Shown here in pieces: positions 27,702 to 37,569 of a stretch of DNA of 64,000 bases. Origin of the DNA: Peptoclostridium sp. (lineage in GTDB: Bacteria > Bacillota > Clostridia > Peptostreptococcales > Peptostreptococcaceae); contig NZ_WXFG01000020.1 in assembly GCF_009881055.1 (NCBI RefSeq), positions 1 to 64,000 on the forward strand, in the 5' to 3' direction. The first letter of the stretch is position 1. Every line of letters starts with the position of its first letter. Position numbers and translations under genes: made by a program. The notes below the pieces were generated by a model. The model had not been told where the DNA came from. It saw only the letters and a program-made list of their open reading frames with translations, and ran no database searches.

Positions 27702-27800
27702 ATCATATAACTTCATTATTACATTTCAGCGAAATATATCCTAATGATAATGTTTGATATGTTTAAGAGTAAACCACAAAAATAAATATGCATTATATAC

Positions 27801-27836
27801 GAGAGCATCTATAGTATTATAGATGTTCTCTTTTTT
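27801..27836 (+). terminator. Terminator of the acidic protein gene
   Basis: GAGAGCATCTATA and TATAGATGTTCTC (one G-U pair) with loop GTAT, followed by six T. Confidence 0.85.
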
Positions 27837-28085
27837 GTGCACTTTTACTGTACATACGTTTTCCCGGATTGTATTGTGTATAAAAAAAGTCCACAAAATA
27901 TTGTCTCCGCACTGCTGGCAGATGTTTTTCAGTGAAACCTTGCAATCCCGCCCGTTATGTATAAAATAAAAAACAATTGTGAAAAAATATCCAATGCAAT
28001 GTAGTCTCCATTAATATCTATTCAATGTGACATACTATTTAATTGTTGTTTTTAGTCATTTGTGGCTTTACGCATATTATTTGTG
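27837..28085. other. AT-rich intergenic region upstream of adhE, no gene seen
   Basis: About 250 bases with no credible reading frame on either strand and no riboswitch I recognise. TTGTGAA occurs once near 27977, which resembles half of a Rex operator, but there is no matching second half. Confidence 0.5.
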
Positions 28086-28114
28086 TTGACAATATACTGA
28101 ATCGATAGTATCAT
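28086..28114 (+). promoter_or_regulatory. Probable adhE promoter
   Basis: TTGACA (28086-28091) and TATCAT (28109-28114) are separated by 17 bases, 50 bases before the start codon. CAGGGGGT provides the ribosome site. The -35 lies within TTGTGTTGACAA, a short palindrome-like sequence that could bind a repressor. Confidence 0.65.
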
Positions 28115-28164
28115 TAATACAATTACTTGGTTAAATAACTATCAAACTTTCAGGGGGTATTGTA

Positions 28165-30807
28165 ATGGCTAACGAGAAAAAAGCTGTCGGTGTCGACAAG
28201 AATATAAAAAATGACGCCGATGCTGTAAAAATGAGCATTGATTTGCTTGTAAAAAATGCGACTAATGCCAGAGAGGAATTTTTAAAGCTTGACCAGGGTG
28301 CTGTAGACAAAATAGTCAAGCAGATGGCACTGGCTGGCGTTGATTCACACATGAGCCTGGCAAAGATGGCTGTTGAAGAAACAGGCAGGGGTATATACGA
28401 AGATAAAATGACAAAGAATCTTTTTGCCACAGAATATATATATAACAGCATAAAAGACGACAAGACTGTGGGCGTTGTTTATGAAAACGAGGAGGAAGGC
28501 TTTACACACATAGCCGAGCCTATTGGAGTAATAGCAGGAGTCACACCTGTCACCAACCCAACATCGACTACAATGTTCAAATCAATAATATCTATGAAAA
28601 CAAGGAATCCAATAATATTCAGCTTCCACCCTTCAGCCCAGAAGTGTTCTGTTGAAGCCGCCAAGACAGTAAGGGACGCTGCCATAAGGGCCGGAGCACC
28701 CGCAAACTGCATACAGTGGATAGAAGAGCCTTCAATCGAAGCCTCTAATCAGCTTATGAAGCATAGTGGCGTATCTCTCATACTTGCCACCGGAGGTCCT
28801 GGAATGGTCAAGTCTGCCTACTCTTCAGGCAAACCGGCACTCGGTGTTGGCGCCGGAAACGTGCCATGCTACATCGAAAAGAGTGCTGACGTTAGACAGG
28901 CGGTTACAGACCTTATACTTTCAAAAACATTTGACAACGGAATGATATGTGCTTCTGAACAGGCTGTAATAATCGACGAGGAAGTATATGACGAGGCCGT
29001 AGGTCTAATGAAGCATTACAAGTGCTACTTTGTCAAAAAAGATGAGATAGCCAAGCTTGAATCTGCAGTTTTAAATGCCGACAAAACAGCTGTAAATGCG
29101 GCTATTGTCGGACAGAGCGCATATATGATAGCCAGCTTGGCCGGAATAAGTGTTCCTGAAGACACTAAGATTCTCGTTGCAGAGCTTGACGGCGTAGGTC
29201 CTGAAAATCCGCTTTCTCGCGAAAAGCTAAGCCCTGTACTCGCATGCTTTAAGGTTAAAAACAGCATGGAAGGCATTCAGCGCGCAGTTGAAATGACAGA
29301 GTTCGGCGGCCTTGGTCACTCTGCTGTCATCCACTCGAACAACGACGATATTATACTTGATTTCAGCATGAAGGTTAGGGTTGGAAGACTTGTAGTTAAT
29401 GCTCCTTCTACTCATGGAGCTATAGGAGACCTATACAACAACAAAATACCTTCTCTAACTCTAGGCTGCGGCTCTATGGGAAACAACTCCACTACAGACA
29501 ACGTTTCAGCTGCAAATCTGATCAACATAAAAAAGGTGGCGAAGAGAAGAGTGAACATGCAGTGGTTCAAGATACCTGAAAAGATATTCCATGAATTCGG
29601 TTCTGTTCAGTACCTTTCGGCAATGGACGACATAGAGAGAGTTGTGATAGTCACTGACAAGATGATGTTTGATCTTGGATATGTTGAAAAGGTTATGTAC
29701 CATCTAAGAAAAAGGATGAATCCTGTAACTATAAAAATATTCTCAGATGTAGAACCTGATCCGAGTGTTGAAACTGTAATGGCCGGAGCGGATCTGATGA
29801 GAAAATTCAAGCCTGACACTATAATAGCCTTGGGCGGAGGTTCGGCAATGGATGCTGCCAAAGGAATGTGGCTGTTCTATGAACACCCGGAAACAAGCTT
29901 TGATGGCCTAAGGCTCAAGTTCCTTGACATAAGGAAGAAAACCTTCAAATTCCCTACTCTTGGCAATCATGCCAAGATGATAGCTATACCTACCACTTCA
30001 GGAACAGGCTCAGAGGTTACAGCTTTCGCGGTAATTTCAGACAAGAAGAACAATATGAAGTACCCTCTTGCCGACTACCAGTTGACTCCTGACGTTGCTA
30101 TACTTGATCCTGACTTTGTCATGACTGTTCCGCCAAGTGTTACAGCAGATACAGGCCTTGATGTGCTGACTCACGCAATAGAGGCATATGTATCCGTGCT
30201 GGCTACGGATTTCACTGACGCCCTTGCTGTAAAAGCCATCGAGCTGGTATTCGAATATCTTCCAAAGGCTTACAAGGACGGCAGCGACAGAGAGGCCAGA
30301 GAGAAGATGCACAACGCCTCTTGCATGGCCGGAATGGCGTTCACAAATGCTTTCCTTGGCATAAATCACTCGCTGGCTCACAAGCTTGGAGCAGAATTCC
30401 ACATACCTCACGGAAGGGCAAATGCGGTACTCATGCCTCACGTAATAGAGTACAATGCTTCAATGCCTACTAAGTTTGCAGCTTTCCCTAAATACAAGGA
30501 ATTTGTGGCAGACAAGCGATATGCGCAGATAGCCAAGGCTCTGGGCCTGAAATCAGCTACTACTGAAGAAGGTGTCAAGTCTCTTATAGCGGCAGTTAAA
30601 GACCTAATGAAGGAAGTCAACATCCCGATGACAATAAAAGACTGCAACATAGGTGAAAAAGAATTCTTTGCAAAAGTAGACGAGCTTGCTGACAAGGCCT
30701 TCGAGGACCAGTGCACTCCTGCAAATCCAAGAATGCCTCTAGTTACAGAGCTAGCTGACATACTCAAAAGAGCATACGGAAAAGCCGACACCATATCAGC
30801 AAAATAA
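28165..30807 (+). CDS. adhE: Bifunctional acetaldehyde-CoA / alcohol dehydrogenase
   Basis: 880 residues, the normal fused length. The N-terminal CoA-acylating aldehyde dehydrogenase (about 1-440) has GVIAGVTPVTNPTST, GVGAGNVPCYIEKSAD and the catalytic Cys in DNGMICASEQAV. The C-terminal iron-dependent alcohol dehydrogenase (about 470-870) has ALGGGSAMDAAKGMW, AIPTTSGTGSEVT and the metal-binding histidines in NHSLAHKLGAEFHIPHGRANAVLMPH. It reduces acetyl-CoA to ethanol with 2 NADH and forms spirosomes. Monocistronic with its own promoter and terminator; redox control is likely but not shown. Confidence 0.97.
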   Translation: MANEKKAVGVDKNIKNDADAVKMSIDLLVKNATNAREEFLKLDQGAVDKIVKQMALAGVDSHMSLAKMAVEETGRGIYEDKMTKNLFATEYIYNSIKDDKTVGVVYENEEEGFTHIAEPIGVIAGVTPVTNPTSTTMFKSIISMKTRNPIIFSFHPSAQKCSVEAAKTVRDAAIRAGAPANCIQWIEEPSIEASNQLMKHSGVSLILATGGPGMVKSAYSSGKPALGVGAGNVPCYIEKSADVRQAVTDLILSKTFDNGMICASEQAVIIDEEVYDEAVGLMKHYKCYFVKKDEIAKLESAVLNADKTAVNAAIVGQSAYMIASLAGISVPEDTKILVAELDGVGPENPLSREKLSPVLACFKVKNSMEGIQRAVEMTEFGGLGHSAVIHSNNDDIILDFSMKVRVGRLVVNAPSTHGAIGDLYNNKIPSLTLGCGSMGNNSTTDNVSAANLINIKKVAKRRVNMQWFKIPEKIFHEFGSVQYLSAMDDIERVVIVTDKMMFDLGYVEKVMYHLRKRMNPVTIKIFSDVEPDPSVETVMAGADLMRKFKPDTIIALGGGSAMDAAKGMWLFYEHPETSFDGLRLKFLDIRKKTFKFPTLGNHAKMIAIPTTSGTGSEVTAFAVISDKKNNMKYPLADYQLTPDVAILDPDFVMTVPPSVTADTGLDVLTHAIEAYVSVLATDFTDALAVKAIELVFEYLPKAYKDGSDREAREKMHNASCMAGMAFTNAFLGINHSLAHKLGAEFHIPHGRANAVLMPHVIEYNASMPTKFAAFPKYKEFVADKRYAQIAKALGLKSATTEEGVKSLIAAVKDLMKEVNIPMTIKDCNIGEKEFFAKVDELADKAFEDQCTPANPRMPLVTELADILKRAYGKADTISAK

Positions 30808-30820
30808 ATATATATTATTA

Positions 30821-30868
30821 AAGAGGCCTCTTTGGAATGAGCGAATAATTCCAGGGAGGCCTCCTTTT
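30821..30868 (+). terminator. Terminator of adhE
   Basis: GAGGCCTC...TTGGAAT pairs with AATTCCAGGGAGGCCTC, followed by CTTTT. A long GC-rich stem 13 bases after the stop codon. Confidence 0.85.
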
Positions 30869-31000
30869 AAATTCAAAGTCGAAATTCTTATAATTTTATG
30901 TCTCTACAATTACAAAAGGCGTTGAGTTTATGGTAGAATATTTATTGTGAATAAGCATTCTGCCACTGGGTCGATGCAGCCAAAGGAGTGAAAACATTTT

Positions 31001-31195
31001 ATGGAAACATTTAACGAGCTCTCTATAGAAAACATCTCAAAGCGTGACCTTCTCTTGATACTCAAATCCCTTGAATTTACATACGAGAACACTAAGCTGG
31101 ATGAATTTTCAAGCTTGAGAAAAAATATATTGGAAGAACTCTGCTTTCTGACTAATTCCACCCAGGATGAATTTTTGCATTTTCTGGAAAAATAA
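31001..31195 (+). CDS. Small acidic helical protein, 64 residues, unknown
   Basis: Begins METFNELSIENISKRDLLLIL and ends DEFLHFLEK. AAAGGAGTG lies 10 bases before the ATG, and a terminator follows closely, so it looks like a complete small transcription unit. The composition (Leu, Glu, Lys) predicts an all-helical soluble protein with no membrane segment; one Cys is present. I do not recognise the family. Confidence 0.7.
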   Translation: METFNELSIENISKRDLLLILKSLEFTYENTKLDEFSSLRKNILEELCFLTNSTQDEFLHFLEK

Positions 31196-31205
31196 ACCTA
31201 AAAGT

Positions 31206-31232
31206 AAAGGACCTTCATTGAAGGTCCTTTTT
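31206..31232. terminator. Bidirectional terminator between convergent genes
   Basis: AAAGGACCTTCA and TGAAGGTCCTTT form a near-perfect palindrome with T runs on the right and A runs on the left, placed between the 64-residue gene and the leftward unknown gene at 31259. Confidence 0.85.
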
Positions 31233-31258
31233 ATGGCTCTCAGTTCTGGCGCTTTAAG

Positions 31259-32176
31259 CTACTGCTTCCTTTTAAACCTAAATACATATTCGCCCGACTT
31301 TGCATCCAGTCTTATGCTTAGTACATCGCCGTCCAGACGGACTGTTTTTGCGCATACCCTTCCCAGTATCGGATCTTCTGAGCATTCGCCTTCCTTTAGC
31401 AGCACAAGGCCTCTTGGATCGCAACCAACATTGCCAAAGCCTTCCTTCTTAATCAATCCCTCTCTGAGCTTGTATACGTATTCACAGAGGCTTTTTATGA
31501 AACTGCCGCCTTCAAATGTTCCGTTCATTCCAAGGGCTCCTGCATAAAAACCCTTGAAGCTTGACAGCTCTGCATCATTTTCTTCGCAATCTTCTATGAA
31601 AAGCTGAAACAGCACCTGCATAAGCCCGTCTATCGGAGTCTTTCCGCTTATGCCTTCCCTGTCTTTCCTCTGCAGCCTGTCCAATTTTTGTATTGCATAT
31701 ATCCTTGATTTTTCAAAGGCAATTATTTCCGGGGTGCCCTCCGGCCTTTCGCTGCAATCCAAAAGCATGTTCCGCATACCCTCAGTCAGATTGGCCAGCT
31801 CCAGCTTTCTGTTCTTCAGCATGCTGTTATATGAGAATGCAGCGAGCAGATATGCAATTTGAATGTCTGAGCGTTTGACCTTGTCGCTGCTGGCATCCAC
31901 TATGCCTGAGAGCTCTTCAGTTAAAAGCCCCCTTGTTTTCTTGTTTGATGCAATCAAGGGTATCATCGGTAAAATTGCATACTCAAGCTTTCTTGGCTGA
32001 ACGCCATAAAACTTGTAGTAAACCTGCTCGCATTTGAGCCTAGCGTGATCAAGCACAGTAGCGCCTGTTGCCGAATCAGTTGCAAGCGACTTGACAAGCA
32101 GCTTCAACAAGTCCCTTGCATATTCGTCGTCTATGCAAAAAGCGCTTTCAATAGATTTTATTATCTTAGTCTGCAT
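31259..32176 (-). CDS. Unknown protein, 305 residues, downstream of argS
   Basis: Soluble, with no signal peptide or membrane segment. The N-terminal two thirds are predicted mostly helical (SIESAFCIDDEYARDLL, KLEYAILPMIPLIASNKK, IQIAYLLAAFSYNSMLKN). The C-terminal third contains GFYAGALGMNGTFEGGSF and ends in short beta strands (GDVLSIRLDAKSGEYVFRFKRK). I cannot name a domain. It starts 6 bases after the argS stop, so it is co-transcribed with argS; a link to translation or arginine metabolism is only contextual. Confidence 0.75.
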   Translation of the reverse strand: MQTKIIKSIESAFCIDDEYARDLLKLLVKSLATDSATGATVLDHARLKCEQVYYKFYGVQPRKLEYAILPMIPLIASNKKTRGLLTEELSGIVDASSDKVKRSDIQIAYLLAAFSYNSMLKNRKLELANLTEGMRNMLLDCSERPEGTPEIIAFEKSRIYAIQKLDRLQRKDREGISGKTPIDGLMQVLFQLFIEDCEENDAELSSFKGFYAGALGMNGTFEGGSFIKSLCEYVYKLREGLIKKEGFGNVGCDPRGLVLLKEGECSEDPILGRVCAKTVRLDGDVLSIRLDAKSGEYVFRFKRKQ

Positions 32177-32182
32177 GGCATT

Positions 32183-33883
32183 CTACATTCTATCTGGCGA
32201 TTGCACTCCAAGCAGAGCCAGAGAATTCTTGATTGTCTGTCTTGTTGCGTCAACAAGCGCCAGCCTTGAATTTTTGACTTTCTCGTCTTCTATTATTATC
32301 TGGTTGTTGTGGTAGAACTTGTTGAATGCCTTTGCAAGATCCATAACATATCTTGAGACTATGTGTGGCTCATTTTTTGCGCATGCATCCTCTATAGCCC
32401 CAGGAAGCCTCTCAAGCTCCTTGATTACGCTGAATTCGTCTTCGCCTGTAAGCACGCTGTAATCCACGGCAGACTTGTCATAAGAACCGGCCTTTCTCAG
32501 TACGGAACACGCCCTGGCGTGAGTGTACTGCACATAAGGTCCTGTCTCTCCTTCAAATGAAAGCGTCTTGTCGAATGAGAACACGTAGTCCTTTATTCTG
32601 TTGTTGTATAGCTCCTGGAACATTACCGCTCCTATTCCAACCTGTCTTGCAACTTCATCAACATTATCTATGTCCGGGTTTTTCTCCCTTATTATTTCCA
32701 TAGTCTTTTCTACAGCCTTGTTCAGGACATCCTCAAGGAATACAACCCTGCCCTTTCTTGTGGCAAGAGTGCCTTCCTCAAGGCTTACAAGCCCAAACGG
32801 CACGTGCACGCAGTCGCCAGCCCAGTCATACCCCATCAGCTCAAGCACTTTAATCCACTGCTTGAAGTGAAGGTTCTGCTGAGAAGCCACTACATATATG
32901 TTCTTGAAGAAGTCATAGTTCTCCTTCCTGTATACTGCAGCAGCTATGTCCCTTGTTATATACAGGGTCGAACCGTCGCTCTTTCTTATTATCGCCGGCG
33001 GCATTGAATACTCTTCAAGGTCTATTATGTCGGCGCCCTCCGACTTTTTGAGGAGACCTTTATCCTCCATTACTTTGACTACCTTGTCCATCTTGTCTGA
33101 ATAGAAGCTCTCGCCAGCATATGAATCGAAGCTTATGCCCAGCATACCGTACACCCTGTTGAATTCCTGGAGCGAAACGTCCCTTATCCACTGCCACAGC
33201 TGGACAGCTTCCTCGTTCTTGTCCTCGAGTTTTTTGAACCACGCTCTGGCCTCGTCTTCAAGCACCGGCTCCTTTTCGGCCTCCTCGTGGAACTTGATGT
33301 ATATCTTCAGTAGCTCCTGTATAGGATTTTGCTGTATCACCTGGAGGTCGCCCCACCTTTTTATTGCCACTATAAGCTTGCCGAATTGTGTTCCATAGTC
33401 GCCAAGATGGTTTACAGTTATAGCATCGTATCCCATGGCCTTATGCAGCTTGTATATCGAATTGCCTATAACCGTGCTTCTTATGTGGCCTATGTGGAAT
33501 GGCTTTGCAATGTTGGGCGACGAGAACTCGACTATTACAGTCTTTCCCTTGCCGTAGTCGCTGTTTCCGTAACTGTCTCCCTTTAATAGCACTTCCTTTA
33601 TAACGGTCTCCGCCATTGACGCCTTGTTAACGAAAAAGTTGACATACCCGCCGGCCGGCATTATCTTTTCAACAGCCTCATTTTTTTCAAGCAGCTGCGC
33701 TATGTCTTCAGCTATCATGTTTGGCGCCTTCCTGAAAACCTTTGCCAACTTGAAGCACGGAAACGCATAATCCCCCATATCCTTGTTAGGCGGCACTTCT
33801 ATGAGCTCGGCTATCTCTGCCCTCTCGAGTTGATCTATCTTCGACGCCAAGAGTTCAACGACGTCTTGTTTGTAATCTCGCAT
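32183..33883 (-). CDS. argS: Arginyl-tRNA synthetase
   Basis: 566 residues, class Ia. The N-terminal Add-1 domain is followed by the HIGH-type motif in SSPNIAKPFHIGHIRSTVIGN. ATRKGRVVFLED occupies the position of the KMSKS loop, which is altered as usual in bacterial ArgRS (here TRKG). The C-terminal anticodon domain begins near QYTHARACSVLRKAG. The start is the ATG at 33883 (MRDYKQDV) with GGGAGGGA upstream; an upstream in-frame start lacks a site. It charges tRNA-Arg and thereby sets the signal read by the arginine T-box at 37570. The unknown gene 31259 follows directly. Confidence 0.95.
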   Translation of the reverse strand: MRDYKQDVVELLASKIDQLERAEIAELIEVPPNKDMGDYAFPCFKLAKVFRKAPNMIAEDIAQLLEKNEAVEKIMPAGGYVNFFVNKASMAETVIKEVLLKGDSYGNSDYGKGKTVIVEFSSPNIAKPFHIGHIRSTVIGNSIYKLHKAMGYDAITVNHLGDYGTQFGKLIVAIKRWGDLQVIQQNPIQELLKIYIKFHEEAEKEPVLEDEARAWFKKLEDKNEEAVQLWQWIRDVSLQEFNRVYGMLGISFDSYAGESFYSDKMDKVVKVMEDKGLLKKSEGADIIDLEEYSMPPAIIRKSDGSTLYITRDIAAAVYRKENYDFFKNIYVVASQQNLHFKQWIKVLELMGYDWAGDCVHVPFGLVSLEEGTLATRKGRVVFLEDVLNKAVEKTMEIIREKNPDIDNVDEVARQVGIGAVMFQELYNNRIKDYVFSFDKTLSFEGETGPYVQYTHARACSVLRKAGSYDKSAVDYSVLTGEDEFSVIKELERLPGAIEDACAKNEPHIVSRYVMDLAKAFNKFYHNNQIIIEDEKVKNSRLALVDATRQTIKNSLALLGVQSPDRM

Positions 33884-34009
33884 TAAGATTCCCTCCCGTA
33901 TATTGTGAATCACGCCTTTTAAAATCAAAGGCCGACATATTCTCTTATATTCATATAAAAAATAACATTACAATGATATATAAAAAACGACATAAAATCA
34001 AGCATGAAA

Positions 34010-34040
34010 AGAAAATGAAGGTAAAAAACCTTCATTTTCT
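34010..34040 (-). terminator. Terminator of the argG-argH operon
   Basis: AGAAAATGAAGGT and ACCTTCATTTTCT form a perfect 13-bp stem with a five-base loop, just past the argH stop and followed by TTTT in the leftward sense. Confidence 0.85.
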
Positions 34041-34050
34041 CTTATTTTAA

Positions 34051-35364
34051 CTATAGATATTTTTTTATGCCTTTTTTCAGTATATTGTCATAGTCTATGA
34101 ATTCAAATATGTCATTTTCAAATACAGGGCTGAATCTTTTGAATTCGTCCAGAGAAAGTTCCTCTATTGCGCAACCCTTGTCTTCGCAGTATATTACTAT
34201 TTCGCCTACTATGCCGTGCGCATCCCTGAATGCCACTCCCTTGTTTACAAGGTAGTCTGCAACCTCTGTAGCATTTAGGAATCCGTATTTTACAGCCTTC
34301 TTCATGTTTTCGCTGTTGACCTTGAGAGTTGATAGCATTCCGCTCATAACCCTTATGCATGCAGTCACAGTATCAAGCGAATCGAAGAACTGCTCCTTGT
34401 CCTCCTGCATGTCCTTGTTGTATGCAAGCGGCAGGCCCTTTATTGTCGTAAGCAGCGATATGAGGCTTCCATAAACCCTGCCCGTCTTTCCTCTTATCAA
34501 CTCTGCGGCGTCAGGATTTTTCTTCTGAGGCATTATGCTGCTGCCAGTTGAAAACTCATCTGACATGTCTATGAACTTGAACTCCTGGCTGCTCCAGAGT
34601 ATGAGCTCTTCGCTGAGCCTGCTCATGTGCATCATTATTATGGAGAAGCACGAGCACAGCTCCAAAAGATAGTCTCTATCGCTGACTCCGTCCATAAAGT
34701 TGTCCACAGGTTTTTTGAATCCTAGCTCTTTGGCAGTATGCTTCCTGTCTATGTCATATGTCGTGCCTGCAAGCGCGCAGCATCCTAGCGGACTCTCGTC
34801 AAGAATTTCTATGGCATTTGCTATTCTTTTCTTGTCACGCGAGAACATGCTGTGGTAGGCCATCATATGGTGCTTGAAGGTAACAACCTGTGCTCTTTGA
34901 AGGTGCGTATAGCCCGGCATTATAACATTGTTGGCATCAGCCAGCTTTTTGATTGTATCAAGCAGCTCCTGAAGCTCGCTTTCGAGCATTTTTGCGTTGT
35001 CCTTGGCAAACATCCTCATGTCTACAGCCACCTGGTCATTTCTCGACCTTGCAGTATGAAGCTTCTTGCCAAGGTCTCCTATCCTCTTTATGAGATTTGA
35101 CTCCATAAAGGAGTGTATATCTTCATAGTCTCCACCTATTTCAAGCTTGCCTGCTTCTATGTCTTCTAGGAGTCCGGTAAGGCCGTCTGATATGACTGTG
35201 CCCTCTTCCTTCTTGAGTATGCCAGATTTGACAAGCATGCTGACATGTGCCAGGCTGCCTTTTACGTCCTCTCTATAGAGCCTTTTGTCGAATGAAAGCG
35301 AGCTGTTGAAGTCCTCCATGAGCTTGCTCTCTTCTTTTTTGAATCTTCCACCCCATAGCTTCAT
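34051..35364 (-). CDS. argH: Argininosuccinate lyase
   Basis: 437 residues; splits argininosuccinate to arginine and fumarate. LWGGRFKKEE at the N-terminus, HTARSRNDQVAVDMRM, GYTHLQRAQ and the superfamily signature GSSIMPQKKNPD are intact. I use the ATG at 35364, which lies 10 bases after AAGGTGG; a GTG two codons earlier is too close to that site. It follows argG by 18 bases and ends before a terminator. Confidence 0.97.
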   Translation of the reverse strand: MKLWGGRFKKEESKLMEDFNSSLSFDKRLYREDVKGSLAHVSMLVKSGILKKEEGTVISDGLTGLLEDIEAGKLEIGGDYEDIHSFMESNLIKRIGDLGKKLHTARSRNDQVAVDMRMFAKDNAKMLESELQELLDTIKKLADANNVIMPGYTHLQRAQVVTFKHHMMAYHSMFSRDKKRIANAIEILDESPLGCCALAGTTYDIDRKHTAKELGFKKPVDNFMDGVSDRDYLLELCSCFSIIMMHMSRLSEELILWSSQEFKFIDMSDEFSTGSSIMPQKKNPDAAELIRGKTGRVYGSLISLLTTIKGLPLAYNKDMQEDKEQFFDSLDTVTACIRVMSGMLSTLKVNSENMKKAVKYGFLNATEVADYLVNKGVAFRDAHGIVGEIVIYCEDKGCAIEELSLDEFKRFSPVFENDIFEFIDYDNILKKGIKKYL

Positions 35365-35382
35365 AATCACATGACCACCTTT

Positions 35383-36588
35383 TTATTTTTCTTGCTTGCT
35401 TTTCATCATTGCTTCTATCTTGAATGGAAGGTTGAACAGGTTGATGAAGCCTGTGGCATCCTTCTGGTTGTAGAAATCGCTCGCTCCGAAAGAAGATATG
35501 CTGTGCTCGTAGAGCGCGTAAGGCGAATCCATTCCCGCGAATATTATATTGCCCTTGTATAGCTTGACCTTAACCCAGCCTGTAACCGTCTCCTGAGTCT
35601 TGTCTATGAAGGCGTCCATTGCCTCCTTGAGGCTGCAGAACCATGTTCCGTTGTATACAAGCTCTGCGTATTTGAGGGCTATCATCTGCTTGTACTGGTA
35701 TGTCATCTTGTCAAGGCAAAGGTGCTCAAGGTCCTTATGTGCGCTCATTAGTATAGTGGCACCCGGAGTCTCGTAAATTCCTCTTGATTTCATGCCCACA
35801 AGCCTGTTCTCAAGTATGTCTGTAACGCCTATGCCGTTTTCTCCACCTATTCTGTTAAGCTCGGCAAGCAGCGTTGCAGGGCTCATTTCCTTGCCATCCA
35901 GCTTAGTTGGTATTCCCTTTTCGAAGTATATCTCAACATATGTTGGCTCGTCTTTAGCCTCTTCAAGAGTCCTTGTCATCAGGTAAAGATCCTTTGGCTG
36001 CTCATTCTTAGGATCCTCTATTGCTCCGCCTTCGTGGCTTATGTGCATAAGGTTCATATCCCTTGAATAAATCTTTTCCTTTGTTACAGGAATTTCTATT
36101 CCTTTTTCATTCGCATAGTCTATGGCATCTTCTCTTGATTCTATGTCCCATATTCTCCAAGGAGCTATGACCTTTATCTCAGGCGCAAGCGCAGCCATTG
36201 TAGTTTCGAATCTTACCTGGTCGTTTCCTTTTCCTGTGCAGCCGTGAGCTATATACTTGGCGCCCTCTTTCTTGGCTATCTCAACGAGCTTTTTGGCTAT
36301 GAGGGGTCTAGCTATTGAGGTTCCCATAAGGTACTTATCTTCGTACACAGCGTTTGCCTTTATTGAAGGGAACACGTAATCCCTTACGAACTCCTCAACT
36401 ACGTTTTCAACATAAACCTTAACTGCGCCTGACTTTATGGCCTTTTTCTCGACCTGCTCCATGTCATCTTCCTGTCCGACGTTTATGCATGCTGCAACTA
36501 TATCCAGGTCGTAGTTCTCCTTTAGCCATGGTATTATTATTGATGTGTCAAGACCTCCTGAATACGCAAGAACAACTTTTTCCTTCAT
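35383..36588 (-). CDS. argG: Argininosuccinate synthase
   Basis: 401 residues; condenses citrulline and aspartate with ATP. It has the PP-loop [11 protein letters not shown] (8-18), [12 protein letters not shown] and APWR. The start at 36588 (MKEKVVLA) has AGGGGAAAT upstream. It lies 105 bases downstream of the solute-binding gene with no terminator between, so it can be read from the Arg T-box promoter. A TATAAT at about 36648-36653 could be an additional weak promoter (poor -35). Together with argH it completes the last two steps of arginine synthesis. Confidence 0.97.
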   Translation of the reverse strand: MKEKVVLAYSGGLDTSIIIPWLKENYDLDIVAACINVGQEDDMEQVEKKAIKSGAVKVYVENVVEEFVRDYVFPSIKANAVYEDKYLMGTSIARPLIAKKLVEIAKKEGAKYIAHGCTGKGNDQVRFETTMAALAPEIKVIAPWRIWDIESREDAIDYANEKGIEIPVTKEKIYSRDMNLMHISHEGGAIEDPKNEQPKDLYLMTRTLEEAKDEPTYVEIYFEKGIPTKLDGKEMSPATLLAELNRIGGENGIGVTDILENRLVGMKSRGIYETPGATILMSAHKDLEHLCLDKMTYQYKQMIALKYAELVYNGTWFCSLKEAMDAFIDKTQETVTGWVKVKLYKGNIIFAGMDSPYALYEHSISSFGASDFYNQKDATGFINLFNLPFKIEAMMKSKQEK

Positions 36589-36693
36589 TTCTATTTCCCC
36601 TTTCAAATTTATTTTCACATTATAATGCTGTTAAAAAGCCTGCTTATATATTATACCCATTATTGACTTTATTCACTAAATCCTAGCAGCGAA

Positions 36694-37521
36694 TTAATTG
36701 TCGTTTAGCTCCGTAGCAGCCGCCACAAACTCATCAATTTTGCCTTCGCTCATAAGTCTGTCCAGAGTCTTGTCTATCTGCGCGACAAGGTCCTCCCCGC
36801 CTTTTTGGATTGCTATTGCAGAGCCGCTGTCTCCAGTTTCAAGGTCTATTGCAGAAACCGCAAGATCAGCGTTTCTCTTTACATAAGCAGTTGCAACAGG
36901 GCTTTCAACAAGCACACCGTCTACCTTGCCGTTTTTAAGCTCAAGCACGACGTCTGCAACTCTTCCAAGTCCCTTTATCTGCTGCTCTGGTATAAGATCC
37001 TTTGCAATCTGCTCCTGAGTCGTCCCCTTTTGAACTCCTATGACCATTTTTGCAAGGTCGTCCATTGTCTTGAAGGATTCAGCTTTGTCAGCCTGTACAA
37101 TTATTGACTGTGTTGCCACATAGTATACCTTTGAGAAATCAACGCTCTTTTTTCTCTCCTCTGTAGGAGTCATGCCTGCTATTATGATGTCTATCTTTCC
37201 GGCGTTAAGTGCTGCCAGCAGTCCTTCGAACTTCATGTCCTTGATTTCAAGCTCTACACCAAGGTCCTTTGCTATTTCCTTTGCAATCTCGATGTCGAAA
37301 CCCACTATCTGGTCCTTGCCGTCTATTTCCTTGTGGAACTCGTATGGAGGGTATGAAGCACTCGTTCCAACTACAAGCTTGCCATCTTTTTTGATTTGCT
37401 CAAGCTTGCTCAGCTCCTTTGAACCACCCTGCTCCTGAGACGTCTTTTGCGAACATCCCACCATTGAAAATACCATCATTAGCGCCACAAGAAGCGCTGC
37501 TATTTTTTTCATCTTTTTCAT
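36694..37521 (-). CDS. Amino acid ABC transporter substrate-binding lipoprotein (probably arginine/basic amino acids)
   Basis: 275 residues. The lipoprotein signal is KKIAALLVALMMVFSMVGC, with Cys23 as the lipidated residue. A family 3 solute-binding domain follows (KLVVGTSASYPPYEFHK, VGFDIEIAKEIAKDLGVELEIKDMKFEGLLAALNAGKIDIIIAGMTPTEERKK split over the two lobes). The start is the ATG at 37521 after GGGAAGGTG. No permease or ATPase gene is adjacent, so it must pair with a transporter encoded elsewhere. The T-box just upstream carries a likely Arg codon, and argG-argH follow, which supports arginine (or citrulline/ornithine) as ligand; this is inference. Confidence 0.85.
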   Translation of the reverse strand: MKKMKKIAALLVALMMVFSMVGCSQKTSQEQGGSKELSKLEQIKKDGKLVVGTSASYPPYEFHKEIDGKDQIVGFDIEIAKEIAKDLGVELEIKDMKFEGLLAALNAGKIDIIIAGMTPTEERKKSVDFSKVYYVATQSIIVQADKAESFKTMDDLAKMVIGVQKGTTQEQIAKDLIPEQQIKGLGRVADVVLELKNGKVDGVLVESPVATAYVKRNADLAVSAIDLETGDSGSAIAIQKGGEDLVAQIDKTLDRLMSEGKIDEFVAAATELNDN

Positions 37522-37569
37522 ACTGCACCTTCCCTTTCCATTTTTTAGTTTGAATTGCAATTTGAACAC

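Noticed and set aside
27970..28091. Rex operator upstream of adhE
   Set aside because: Only a half-site-like TTGTGAA and an imperfect TTGTGTTGACAA are seen; neither matches a full two-fold Rex site convincingly.
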